64,000 nt of DNA, from positions 1,984,001 through 2,048,000 of the forward strand of contig JACDOX010000044.1 in NCBI GenBank assembly GCA_014549065.1, given 5' to 3'. The stretch is from Cardinalis cardinalis. Taxonomy: Eukaryota > Chordata > Aves > Passeriformes > Cardinalidae. The notes beneath the pieces are model-generated. The model was not told the origin of the DNA, made no database searches, and saw nothing but the letters and a program-made list of their open reading frames with translations. A program made the translations under genes and the position numbers. Each line of letters starts with the position of its first letter. The stretch's first letter is position 1. Positions 47,031-60,800 of this stretch are shown piece after piece.

Positions 47031-50000
47031 TTTTAGAAAATTACTTGAAAAATGACAGTTACTAAGCTTTATAAAAAATTCAGTACTTCATGGCCCCATG
47101 AACACCCTGGACTTAACTTTTGTCTTACTTTCATTGCCATAAGCNGAAAGCAAGAGCAGGGACAGCCTCTGCAGTCTGCAGAAGAAGTGAGCAGGCTTTG
47201 GTGTGCTCCCCTCCACTGGGACAGCTCTGCCCTGCCCATCCTGGGAAATGTGCCCTTCTAACTGCCTGTACTTCCAAAGTGCCTCCAAGATCAGCTGTGG
47301 TGCATGGGACTGCCATAGGACAGAGAGACAGTGCTCCTTCCTAAGNTTACACTTTCTTCACACTGTCCCCCTACAACAACCTGGAGGTGATATTGTGGCT
47401 TTATGAGCAGAATTTATGATTACATGCATACCACTCAAGGACTTGAGGGGCAGGTCCCAAGCAGTATGTAAATAAATCAGGAGCTCCTCTCGTATCTGAA
47501 ATTAACCAATAATTTCACACAAAATCAGGAAACTCCACTGTCCAAAGTCAGCAGAGTTTCGTCATTAACTTTCAGACAGCAGAGCCCAACACAGAGCACA
47601 CCTGGGAGCCCCAGCCCTTCTGGATGGGCTGTGACAAAAGNGGCATTTTTCTGAATCAAACCTCGATTAACCAAAAATGGAAAGCTTGGAACNTGCCTGT
47701 TCAGCCACCNCATACTTCTTAGATGTCTTCTCCCTCAGCTCTCACCTCACTGAACATTTCCTCCAGTGTCACTTGTCAGCTGACCCCTGCCTGAGAAGCC
47801 ACATGGATAACAAGCCATGTGAATAACTGTTCTCCTGCTTAGCAGGAGAAGAAAAAAATGGAAACAAACACTGTAGTTTGACTTTGTTATTGTTTTCTTT
47901 TCCAAGACTGAGATGCCAACAGTTATTAGGCTTGATTACNATTTCCAAGTGCATTCTCAGACTTTTTGGACACAAAGCAATAAGACAAACACCAAAAGTT
48001 CGCATAAAGAAAACATCAAAATTAAATAATAAAATNTTTGTCTTTTCTTTTAAGGAATTATTTTTTCTTAATTAGATCATAAGGAATAGCTTTAACTAAT
48101 CTGTTTAGACCCTCTGCTGATGTGCTGTGAGAAGGATAAATAAACTTGTTCACTGAACCTGACCTAGCAGTGGATGAACACACAAGCCTTGTCTTCAGCT
48201 AAGGGGCAATTACATTAAAAATAAAATTATTAACATCTTAAGATCTTAAGAACTGTGGTGACTAGTGAACTTCATTTTTTATATATTGTATATGTTTAGG
48301 CTACCTTTAGAAGTCAAGCACTTATTCCAGCTGTGACAATATGGTATTTGCTAATATCAAAACGGGACTCCAATGACTTGACAAGAGGCAGAATGAGAAG
48401 CAAGCGGAAGAGACGCAATAGAACTGGAAAGGAAAAGAGAGGGAGTCCCATGAAGACCAGAGCGTATCTGCAGTCAGAAAGGCAACACCTTGGGTGGTCT
48501 TTGAAAATGTCAGCAGCATCCTTGAGCACACTGTGGTATTTGGGTTATTGGGTGCAGGAAAAGATCTTTAATTTCACTGTAAGAACCTGGACATGATCAT
48601 GTTTGCTTGGGGTCATGCTTCAGGCAGTGCAAAGCCTCATTCTTATCCAAACTACCTGCAGCTACATTTTGAGAAACACAAGACACATCAGCTACACTAA
48701 GTCTCTTGAAGTGACAGTCTAGAACAGCTCTGTTTAAAAGTAAGAGATCTAGGTGGCCCTTGCATATTTGACATTTNTCTGCTATTTATGTAAGCAAATA
48801 TAACAAAAATATTTGGCTGATGATTCTCTCATGTTTTAAACTGCTTGTACAGTGCTTTTTTAAAAGCCCTTAAAAATTAAAAACAAAATTGTCAAAATTT
48901 CTTTTTTTGATAGCGTTTAAATGAATGATTTACATATCTTGACTTAAATATCATCATTTGGATTTTAGAGACCCTGCAGCAATAGCTTATAGCTATCTCC
49001 AAGGTGAACAGAGTTGTTGATAAAATAGGAGAGGCTAGACAGATAAATACAGAGTCTGAAGATCAAATCACAGTAATACTCTTTGTGTCTGAAATCTGAC
49101 ATTTAAAAATACCTCAAATGCTTTNATCTTCTTGGTACTTGGCTACAGTAGTGAAAGCTTCCCAGATTCATTCCCATACAGAGTTTTAAAAACACTGAGG
49201 TCTGAAACCACTACTTGTGTACATGAACATGCAATAACCAACCTTACACATTTAAAATATACTGAGGGGCCTTTCCAGACAATCCTTTAGACAATGAAAG
49301 TAAAAAAGGTTTAAGATTATTGTATAGGATGTATTATTACTCCAAAACTTAATGCATTACTTTGATTTGTTCTCCCAAGCAAAAGCATTTCATAGAGGAA
49401 CCATTTCTAGAGATAGCCCAAAATACATTCCCTCTTTAAAGCCTTTCCTCAGATCATACCAATGAACACTCTTCAAATACACACAGCAGTATAGAGGCTA
49501 TCCAGGGAAGCCTAAGGAAAAGCCACAATTCTGCCTNTGAATTGTAAGAGTCCCCGCTGAATTTACCAGAGGCACTGAAGAGTGGATTGGACTATACTTT
49601 AAAAAAANGCTACTTCTTATTCTAATATTATTATTATATCCTAAAGCACCTTGAGGTTTGAGGGATTCTGCTTCTGCTGTTAAACCTGAGCATGTTTAAA
49701 CCTGAGCAAAACCTTTGACACAAGCCTGGCCCAGGTTACAGNCAGATCTGCCTGAGATGGACACCCTGGAAATATTGCTCAGGGCACCTTGGCTGGCTTG
49801 GGACTTGCTCTGCCTACTCTCCCTTCCAACCTGCATTAGGTAAGACTTCCTCAAAGACATGAGATCATAAATATTTCTATCTCCATGAGCATTCAGATCT
49901 TTTTCAGATCCCCCAAAGGAGGGTTTAAAGCTCTCCTAAAAGACAATTATGAAAGATAAAGTAGTACAACTTTGCAAGCAAGAAGCTGCCTGAGTGCAGT

Positions 50001-53000
50001 GCTCTGCTTCATTTGTGTGCAGCACAAACCCATGGGCTGTGGTGCTGCTGCTGCCTTTTGCAACCCTGCTGCTCTCATGGACGGAGAGATAAGGTAGGAA
50101 GTTGCTCTTCCTCACCAGACTGAGTGATTACCTTCAGGAAGGCATCAGCATGCCAGGCTGCCACCTCTGTGTCCGTAGGTTTTCTGCCAAAGGGAACTTC
50201 CTAGTGATTGAAATCCTTCCCTGTGCTCTCCCAGGGCCACCAGCAATGTGGAGAGGTGAAACAGCCTGGCACAGAAACTCTGCTAGATGCTGCAGTTTGG
50301 GAAAGTTAAGAATTCATGGTTTATTGCCCACCTTCCACTGTTGTGTGTGTCCAGAGGGGCTGCAGGCTACTTTGCATGATCAGAATCAGGCTTTAAGCAG
50401 CATGGTGTTTGCTTGAAGGATCACACTATCTGAGATTTCTGTGTTTTGCAGAAGTGTCTTGGTAAGAAACAACTGTCATTCAATCTGGACAACAATCTGC
50501 AGGAGGACTGAGTGTTTATTCTGTTAATAAAGGCATCTCCCTGGTAATGTTGCCATTTTTCAGCAGCTTGGCTGTATTCTTTTCTCACAAAATTTGCCTA
50601 ATCAGGTCCCTTGTCCCCTCTGCATTTCAATAAGCAAGGGCTGTACCTGTTCATGTGTGTAATGTCAATTTTGGGCTTTCTTTTCCCTCTGGAATTTAGT
50701 GCTTTGGAACAATGCAGAACAATCAAGACCTACCATTACTTTTGCTGCTGGAGGAAGCAGAGCAGAAAGGAACTAACTAGCAGGAAGATCTGAAGTTTTG
50801 CATTTCACCTCATATATTTTTTTCCCTGAAATGTAGGTCCATATCATTCACNCATTGATTACTGACCTGAAGATTACATTCTATTCAGCTCAGAATAGGA
50901 GAAAGGAAACATAAGCTTGCATAGCAATGACAGCACACATCACTTNTATCCTAAAAGTATTCTACAGCTTGACCAACCAAATCTTCAATTACAGCAGATG
51001 CCTTGGAGCAAAAATCTTTCATAGCCAGCCAGACTAGATAATGGGCTNGCTTGCCCTCCATTATTGTACCTACAGCCATGTCTTTTATGGAATTATTAAT
51101 CCCACTTGCAGTTTTGCAATTTCCACCATGCCAACCTCAGAGGAGGAATCTTGGGAGCAAATAAATGAACCTTTCCCTCCTCCTCCCTTTACTCCCTCTT
51201 CAGTAGACACAGCTCATGAAGCAGCTTCCCATGCAGCTTCCCACAGGGGCCACTAAGCTGGCCACAGCTGACTGGCATGGCAAACTGTTACTGAGAGAAG
51301 GCAATGCTAGGATTTCCTGTGCAATGTTACAAAACACATATCCCATCATTTTCCTGTGCATTGTGCCAGATAAACTGTGGTCGAAAGAAATAACCCCAGA
51401 AATAAAAGACAAGGCATTCCCTGGTGTTATTCTATAATTTTCCCTGTGCAGAATGCCAATGGCTTTGCAGGAAATTTAACACTTTTATAGCATAGGTCAA
51501 AACCAAGAGACTTGGCACTGAGATTCAATTTGGATAAGCCCATGAGCCTGCTCAGTTGATCTGTGCATCTTTTTTTCAAGATCAAGGGCATGAAGTCAAA
51601 TTCTACAGCTCTTTTTTGGTAGCACAGAGAAGTGAGTTCCTTTCTGCAGGCAGAGGCAGACCTGAGAGCTCCTGGGTGGGGGCTCCTTTTGCTGCCACCC
51701 TGCATGTTGTGCAGCTCAGAGCACGGGGCAAGTTTGGTGACAAACTCATCAGAGAGTCTCCCTAGTAAGGGCAGTCAGACATAGAGCAGATGCAGTCAGA
51801 TGTGGGGTTTGGAGGAGAAGCAAAAGATGAGGACCTATATAAAAAAGGTCACCCAGTTTTAGAGAAAGAATCAAGACTATTCTGACTTCTCTTGAAAACG
51901 TTGTCTGGCAGGAGAGATGGAAGCATGAATGCCAGGCTATTTGGAACCCTAATTTCCAATTTCCAGAAAGCAAAAGTTTATTTGTGGGAGGGCAAAGGAG
52001 GATACTAACAGGCTTTCATTTTCACCCAGCCAGTTCACCTCTCTCTACCTCTGTGTCAGCCTGAAAATCAGGATTCCACTGGATGTCCCTGTCGCTGTGG
52101 TGCAAATTCACAGCTGCAGAAGATGGCACACAGTAAATCACTGTCCTCTCACTGAGAGCTGCCATAAATAATGCCANAGGAGCTCCTCCCCTGCAAACAG
52201 CAGCTGCCTGCAACTGCTGGGAGCAAAGCTGTAACGCAGCCCCCAGGTAGGGAACAGAGAGAAGGTAAACCAGAACAGTCTGAAAAATGAGATCATGTGA
52301 TTTATCATCACATTGCCTCATAAACCTCTCAAAATATTTGTCTCTTTTCTTCCACAGGAGAATTTCTATATGAATTTGTCATAACTTTGGACAAATATCA
52401 AGAATGCCCTATGTTAATGCTCTATAAGTATCTAGTCTTAAAAGTCTTTTCATTAACAGCAAGTANTACCACTCTGCTGCTACAGAGCAGAAAGCTGAGT
52501 CAGAGGCCACGAAGCAAGAATGGAAAGATCAAACCTCAGGTAAGTGGTGAAAGCAGAGNCTGAACCCAGTTTCTGGTCTCTCTGTTCCTTTTTTGCAGTT
52601 GGTATATTTGTCTGATTTCCTAAGAGAAGTGTGGAGCAAAGAGAAGGCAAGGGAAAAGAGCAGTTTGGCAGCCTACATGACAGGTGGAAAAGGCTGAAGA
52701 CATGGAAGTGTATTAGCCATGACTTCCCCAGGAAGCAGCTGGCTGACTCTGTGGCTCAGTCTCTGCATCACTGACAGCTCTGAAGGCNTGTGCTGCAGCA
52801 CAGCCTCTCTCTTGTGGGCCACAGGCGTTCCCAAACACAGGCACAACCTTGGGATCACCAGCAAGACCAAGCTCTGGGCACGACTGGCCCAGAGGGGAAC
52901 TCCAAAGCAATGATCCATAGGGACTGGGAAGGACATGACCCGTATGGGCAGTACCACAGCTCCTCTCCAGCTGCAAAGGGATTAGAGCAGCACCAGCAGG

Positions 53001-54439
53001 CCAGGAATGTAAGGGGATGGTGGATGACAGAACTGAGGTCCTTCTCTACATTGCCAGCAAAGCTGCAGCATTTCCCAGCCCTTTACAGCCCCACTTGGCA
53101 CCTTGAGCTCTGCACCATTCGCACCTTGGATCACACAGCCGTCCTTAACTGCAATTTCTGCACCTAATTTGGGCCAGACAAACTCCAGGGGATGCCTCTC
53201 TTCCTGGGAGCGCTTGACTGAACAGAGACATCAAGGATATGTATGGCACAGCTCATGGACACAGCCTGCAGATGGGGCTAAATAGATAAAATCTTCAGGT
53301 AATGTCAGATTCATTCCTCTCCTGGCAAAAAAAAAGCAGGGGCAGGGGCTTTTTCCAGTTCTGTAAATACCTTTTTTTGGATAAAGATGTATTCAAACTC
53401 TGACAATTGGTTAAAAGGAAAAAAAAAAACCTACCAAATAAGACACTAGGAACATTCAGATATAAAGATCTGGCTGTGATTGATTGTAGGGATTGTGACT
53501 GTAGAAGGAGATTTACATGGAGATTGTTCTGTGGACATTTAAAATTGGGGAGATTCCAGTGAGGTTTTTTTTTTAAGACTAGTTTCTAGTTCTGATTTGA
53601 TGATAAACTCAGAAGATTCATGTTTTTTCCCCTTCTGATCTTCTCTTTCTGGTTGGGTTTCAGATCAAACTGAATATTCTGACCAAATTTTTCAGAGAGC
53701 AAGATGCACATACAGGATGTAGGCAGACTGGGCTCCTATCATTCTTGCCTGCTTCAAAGAAAGGACTGAAAGTGAGATCTCCTTTAAAATGGAGGTTATC
53801 AGGTAGAAAAGTCATGCCAGAGATAAGAGTCTCTTGNCCCTGCAAGTAATTCTTTACTTTAGGAAGGTACTGCAGGGGGCAGGAAAATCAGATATAGGAA
53901 TCTGCCTGCATTAAGGAAAGCTGTAAANATCTGGAAAAAATCAGATACTGAAGCTTAGGCTTCTTCTTATTTTCCCCTCTTTGAAACAGAATGTTTGTTT
54001 TCCAGCCAGCTCTTTGAAAAACTGGAATTAAATCCTCAGCACAGCATTTCTCTGCTGGAGAGGGGCACCTTCAGCTGTAGCACTGTTGGACCAGAGCCTG
54101 CACCAGCCACTCATCACCCTCTCTGGCAAAGGTGGATGCAAGAAGTCAAAGCTCACCCACACTGCCTGCTCAAGAAAAGCTNTTTGTACCAGTTAAAAGA
54201 TTCTGGAGGGCCAGCAGCAGCACTACCTGCTCTGCAGAAGTCAGAGCAAACCTCTGACCCTCACCTTGTCTCCACTCCTGTTGGAATCCAGGACATCCCT
54301 TTGGCTGTCCTGGATGGCTCGAGCCCCTGCCAGGGGGCTCAGAGACCTTAGCACAGAACCCAAGACCTCTGTGCCTTTGATTTTGACCCATGGAGCAAAT
54401 TACCACTTATATGAGGATTTACAAGCCACAAAAGTTTAA

Positions 54440-54880
54440 GTAGAATGATAGTTAGTTTGTCAGAGGGCGAAAAGTAGAATTTTGGGGTTTTTAGAATGGG
54501 GGCACAGGGTCNCAAGATGGAGGAATTTNGGTGTGCCTTGTCCTTTCTTCCTAGCCTCCATCTTCTGGGTGATGGTTTTGGATTGGTTTAGGGTACAGAT
54601 GAACTGTCTAACTTAGGTGATAGTATTGGAAAATAATTGTAAATAAAGTACACATAGTTTTTAGTAAAAAAGACAACACCTCCCTGAGGGCGGTCAGCGT
54701 GCCTCTGTCTGACCTGCTGAACAGACCTCAGCAGGCCAGGGAAAGAATGTTATAGATAACAGAAAATAAACAACCTTGAAAACCAGAACAAAAGAATCCT
54801 GACTCCTTCTTCAGTTGCCAGACTGAGAAAAGAGANTCTCNAACACATCTCAAGGTCATCCTGACCACAAAGACCNCCAG
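54440..54880 (+). mobile_element. Solo LTR-like repeat of an avian endogenous retrovirus
   Basis: The order of blocks 'tttggggtttttagaatggg', 'cacagggtcncaagatggag', 'ttcctagcctccatcttctg', 'ggattggtttagggtac', 'taaataaagtacacatagtt', 'cagcgtgcctctgtctgacc', 'gcaggccagggaaagaatgt' and 'gaaaataaacaacc' agrees with an LTR family I know from songbird genomes, probably ERVK-like. AATAAA signals at 54642-54647 and 54765-54770 fit a U3-R layout in the plus direction. No internal retroviral genes flank it. The exact ends and family name are not certain. Confidence 0.65.
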
Positions 54881-57800
54881 GACACTCATTGCCATGCCTC
54901 CAGATGAGCAGAGACATCCCCACCAGCCACGCGTCGAGCACGAGGTCACGCTGGTGGTGACCCCACCCCTGCTGCCTAAGGAGCCCCTAACCAGGGTCTG
55001 GGACTTCTGATGGTGTGCTACAGGTGAGAGGCACCACAGNAAGCTGAGCCAGCTGCAGAACAGGGCAGCAGAGTTTTCCCCCTTGCTGGAAACCCAAGGC
55101 AGCCATTCCCATAACAGGGANGGCAGGCTTGTTTTGCTTTATTGCCACTGCTGGCAGAGAGGGAAGCCAGGCCAGGCAGCCCAGCACAGAAAATTTTGCA
55201 GGCAAAAAGATAACTTGTACTGGCTGATTTTCTTCCTATATTTGTTCTACTTTAGGGCAGTAATGCTGAGAAAACTGTTGGTTCTTTTCANATCTACAAG
55301 AGAATTCAGGTTTTATGTCTTGTCCAGGATAGATAAGCTCCTTAAGACTCTGCACATATTTGCAAATTGAATTAATATTTAACATTGTAAACTTGATTTT
55401 TCCAACCTTATTTTTAGTGCAAGCATTCAATCTAACTGGTTTNAAGTGAAAACCTTTAGAGTGAAAAATGAAGTTCATAATTACTGCTTTCTTTTTAAAT
55501 CTCTTTCTTAAATAAAAAAAGAAAATAAATAAATGCCATGTAAAGACTCACAAGCTGAGGGGGTTCACTAGAAATNGAAATTCAAATTTAATTTTAAAAT
55601 AATTTTTAGGACACTTCTAAGATTCCTCTTTTGTAATTTTCCTTTGGAGGACATGAACCTGTTCTATATTTACCTCTGTTACCTGTTTTCCCAGTCCTGT
55701 GCATACCCCTGTGGCTAGGAAGAGACTTTACTGGAAAAGTGACCACATTACAGTGGCTTCTGGAATACCTAAGCTTTGTTTACCTGCTTAGATTTTAAAC
55801 CAGGATGAGGGCTCTGCTTTCAAGACAGAGATTAAGGTCACACAGTTGCTTGAGGTCTGATGTTCAGAAAACACATGGAGAAAACTCCATGCTCCTAGGA
55901 CATGCTGATCTTTTGCATTGGCAACATTTCCACCTCTCCTAATGAAGCCTTTTCCCTAAAGTATGTGCTGAGGAAGGCCAATGAAAACTTCAGGTGTGCA
56001 TTTTTTCAGCTGTTCTCCTCATTGCTTACAGTGTGCATTGCTGTGGGGTAGAACCCCAGAGTGTAACTCTGAGATGCTTGAAAACCAGAGAGAAAAATGA
56101 AAGATGCATTTCCTTTTCTCTAAATGTATCCCTTTTGAAAAGCTGATCTCTTATTTTGGGGGCTCTGATTCACAGCTTTGGGTGAAGACCATCACTGTTT
56201 CTTTTCAGCCTGCAAACATGGGGATGTAATACACTCCTGTTTACCTCCTAATACCAGTTGACTTTTGCTTTATAGATGGCAAGTTTAAGAGGAGGCAAAA
56301 TAGATCACACACAAAGGCAAGAAAGATTAGGAGATAAAGGGTTATGAGCTAAGGTCAAGATGAGCAATCACACACTAAGAAAAGAGAGGCAGAGATGGGT
56401 CATGAGTGGAGATGGGAAATACCTGACAGGAAGCACTGATGTGATCAGGCTGGTGGAGATAATAGGGTGGCTGAGCTGAGACAGGATGTTTAACCCAGAA
56501 AATGGCAGGAAAAGTCTCTCTTAGCCGAGGGAGATGTCCCTGGGTTGGTGGGTGCACTAAGACATGGTGCTGGCAGAGCCAACAGCAAATCCTTCCCTAA
56601 CTAGGGCACGTGGCCCCATGAACATTTAGGGCCTAATTCTCTGTCAAGATTTTGACCTTCTGTGCCTTGCTGGAGCTGCTCTCCTCAACTAAAGGTTTAG
56701 TGAAGGGGACGGGGCTGTCAAGCTGATTGACCTCATTTGACTGGAAAGGGAGCAGTGGCAATGTGGGTAAAAGGCTGAGGGAAGTAAATGGACCAATTTT
56801 AGTCTCNCTGCCTTCTCTTGCAGTAAATCCCAGATGAGGGCTTTTCTGACAGCCTGATAGAAAACCAGTTACCTGGGAAGTGGCACTGGAGAGCCAGGTG
56901 CTCACGTGCTCCGTAGAGACACGTAAAAATGGCACAAAACTTGCTAGTCACTGGGCCTTAAGATGCAATTAGTTTAATTTCTTTTCATACTGACACACAG
57001 TATGTAACAACAGCACATTATCTCCCANGATGAGAATTTCAGGCAATGTTTTCCAAATCGGCTAAATAAATGAACATGCCAGGATTTTGCAAAATACACC
57101 ATAGATTTGGGCAATTTTACCTCTCTTGACACATTATAAGGTGCACCCAATCCACNCCTAACCACTATAGAACAAGTGCTGCCTGTCACTGAATCCCTGA
57201 CTATTTTGTACATTTTTTTTGCAATATCCCAGTGGAGTGGCAGCAGGTTTGGGGATTATGAGCGCCACAAAAGGAGTGCAAAATTCAACCACAAGGAGCA
57301 CGTGTTACAACATTTCCTCATGTGGAGGTGTTATTTAAAGAGAGGTGAACATTTCCTGCACGAGAGCTCTTTGCTCTGGTACAAGAGCTCAGCACTGAGA
57401 GCACCAGGCACAGAGCCCTGTCAGAACAGAGCAGCAGGCAAACCCCATCATCTTTATGGAGCATGCAATGACACACGTGGCAGCCAAGCTGCTGAGCTAT
57501 TTTCCTCCTTGTAATTACTGACACCAGCACTTCTCAGCCTGCACAGCGCTGCCCCCCTGAAATGCTGCGAGGTGTGAAGCCCTCACCTCAGGAGCCATCA
57601 AATATGATAAGGCACAAAAAGCTCTTAATTAGGCTGCNGTGGTTTAGAGGAAGAATTTAACACAGGTGAAGCTTTTGAGAGAGGTCCCTGTCTGGTGGTG
57701 CTCATACAACATGAGCTCCAGGACATTACTGATCCTGACAGAAAACACAGAATGACTCCCTAGCTCCCTCCCGGTTCCAAGGGGCAGGTGGGAAGAGCAG

Positions 57801-60800
57801 CCATGTGAAGCTGTACTGACAGCATCAGACTTTTCTCCAACACACAGGACTCGCTGTGCAGAGATAAAAAGTAGTGCAGCCATAGCTACCTTGCCTAGCC
57901 GGTGCCTTTATGGTTTGCATCTGATAAAAGCCTGGTTCAGAAAAGGTCTCCAGCACAGACACTTTGTTAAGAATGGAGACCACAGCCTTTAAGAAATGGA
58001 GCCTTTCTTATACACCAGATTATTATCTGTTCCCACTGGGCCAAGCTAAGCATAAAACACCCCTCAGATGACTCATTTCAGCAGCCAACAGTTTTTTCTT
58101 ATTAGCAACTTCTAAAAGATATCCCAAGTTAAAAAGCTCACAACTAGCTAGAAAAATAAGATAAAAGACATCCATTGAAAAAATAATTATCTTAATTATA
58201 CCACAGCTTTGTCCTCCAAAGGGAAGGTAGTTTTTCCACAAGACAGCATTGCTCTAATGGAGGATGCACTTTAAACAGGACTATGGTTTGCACAATGCAG
58301 TGAACTTCTAACCCCATACAACTTGTATTTACTGCATTTCAGAATTGTACTAGTGGATAAAAATCATCTTCCCCCTCCCTCCATTTTTTCTTCCCCCTAG
58401 AACTGCAGATCCATTTTGCCATTCTCCCCTATTGTGGAACTAAACATCCCAACATGCCATGGTATTCCACAAAATAAATCAACAGAAGTGATATTTTACT
58501 CAGAGGGTTTGTGGGGTTGTAGTTTGGTNTGTTGTTTGGTTTTTTTGCTCTCTCATTATTCTCTCCCATCCCCTATTATTCTGNCCATCTCCAAGGTAAA
58601 GCTGAATGCACTGAATTTGCTGTGGATGCCTGCTCCACAGGAGACTGCTGGAAAGGAGTTACTGGCAAATAACCTTTTTTTTTCTGTGATGGCTCTTTTG
58701 CCTTGCCTCCAGCAAAACAGAAAAAAAAATCCCCCTTATTGTAGGTAGCCTTCCCTTTGCTAATACCAGGTATTGCAGTGCACTCTCCTGCAGGCAACCG
58801 ATTGAAAAATCACATCAGCTGCAGTCACAGAACTTAGAACAAAGCTGTTGCTTTGCATGTTCAGAAATCCATTAAGGGCATCTTCACATGCTGGATGCTG
58901 AAGTGTCTCTGGCCAAGAAGACCTGTAGCAGATTCTGAAGATATAGTCCTATTTTACACAGCACTTATCTCAACAGAAACAGCATTAAAAGAATTTTTTT
59001 GCCTCATTTTTTTTTCCTGAAGTGTTGCAAATACTCAAATTCACTATCAGGGTTATCCTTTTAGAAGAAGAAAACCTGTCCTTTTCAGATTTGGCATGAA
59101 ACTGGCCTCTCCTGGGTGGGAGTCAAGACTTGGAGAACATGAGATTCATTCTGAGACTTCAGGCCATCTCATAAAGCTCGCAGAGGAGGTAGAGGATGGA
59201 AGATTCATGCAAGCCTTAAACTGAAGTCTTTACACAGGAGAAGATCCTGATCAACAGTTGCTCTTGAAAGGCACAAGGACAGTTTCTTTTATGAAGACTG
59301 GAGTGCACAACCACAGCTTTGAGGAGCCACTGTCAGTCAGGTGAGAAAACTCATATTTGTGATTAGAATGAGATGTGACAGCTATGAAAATTCCTGAAGA
59401 AAACTGAAATGACTTAAAAATAGGAAGCTACTTGAAGATTCACTTCAAGATAGCTTCTTCACAGGTCTGAAAAGCTATCCTGTTGCCACCAGTTTAGTCT
59501 GGTAATCAACATCACCAAAAAGCTCTCAGCCTTCAGCAGACTGTAGCTGGCACAGAACATGTTCCATCTACTTCCTTGGATGTAGATGGGACAGAAAGGA
59601 CCACCAGTACTAAAGCAGAGACCCACAACTTCCCAAGATTATCGCAGGAAGTTGGAGGATTGTCACTCCTCCTTGCACCTGGGAAGTATTTCTTTATTTG
59701 CTCCAAGAGCTCTGGAAAACTGTCTATCAAAATGAAGCACAGAAGCACAGATTTGGTGTTCTGGGGCTATGCTGGTGGGAGGATGCTGGATGGATCATCC
59801 CAACATTGGTGCCAGAAACTATTGTCAAGAAAGAGCACTGGCACTCTTGGGAGCATCCTGGAAGCTTTNAGACTTGTGAAAGATCCAGGCAGGGTCACCT
59901 AGCTCGGGAAANCATTTCTCAACAGGAACACATGACAGGCACAAGCATGGCACTGTCACGGGCAGAGATCCCATACCAGAATCTCAGGTCACTCATCTCT
60001 GGCAGACCCTGAGAGATAACAGAAATGGGATTTCCACCTTCACCAGGCATAGACACAATTTGAAGAAGTGTTGGAAAAGTGCACCTCCTGAATCCAACAA
60101 GGAAAGTTAGGCCCAAAGGCACTTTTCTAGTCAATTTTCATTAATTAGGTTTTTCTCTCAGTGGTCTACTTCGGGTTCACAAAACTATTTATGACAAAGA
60201 CATTTCCTTTTCTGTCAAGAATGCATCACCCACCATGGACCCATTACTGATATGGACAAAGCATAACAGGATTTGTTTTTATCTTAAGCACCACTTGGGA
60301 AACTNGTTGCAATTCTCTTAATTTATCTACGTTAAAAAACCCAATTAAATAACCTGCTCAACATCTGTTCAAGATTCTTTTTGATGAAAGTCATATGTAG
60401 TGCAAAATAAATAGGAAATCTAAATATTCCATGCAAATATCAAGACACTCTAAATATTNTGATCCTACACCATGCAGAGTGTCAACAGGGACAATGAAGG
60501 CAGGATTTACTGCTCATGGTCCAAATACACAAACCACCATTAATTCAAGTGCTGCCAGTAGCTGATCACCTTTATGTAGAAAAATTACACTCAAATGTGA
60601 GTCCAAATTTGAGCTATCCGAGCCGAACTGTAAAAAAAAAATACTTGAAAGTTAAGTCTNGCAATGGTAAAATAATTTAAAAATAAAAATTGTATTTTCA
60701 GCACCCAGCTTATATAATTGTCCATTTCCAAGAAGGGAGTTTGGCTGAATTTTTGATAATTTTAATGCCTTATTCATCAGCGTGGCTTACAGAACATGAT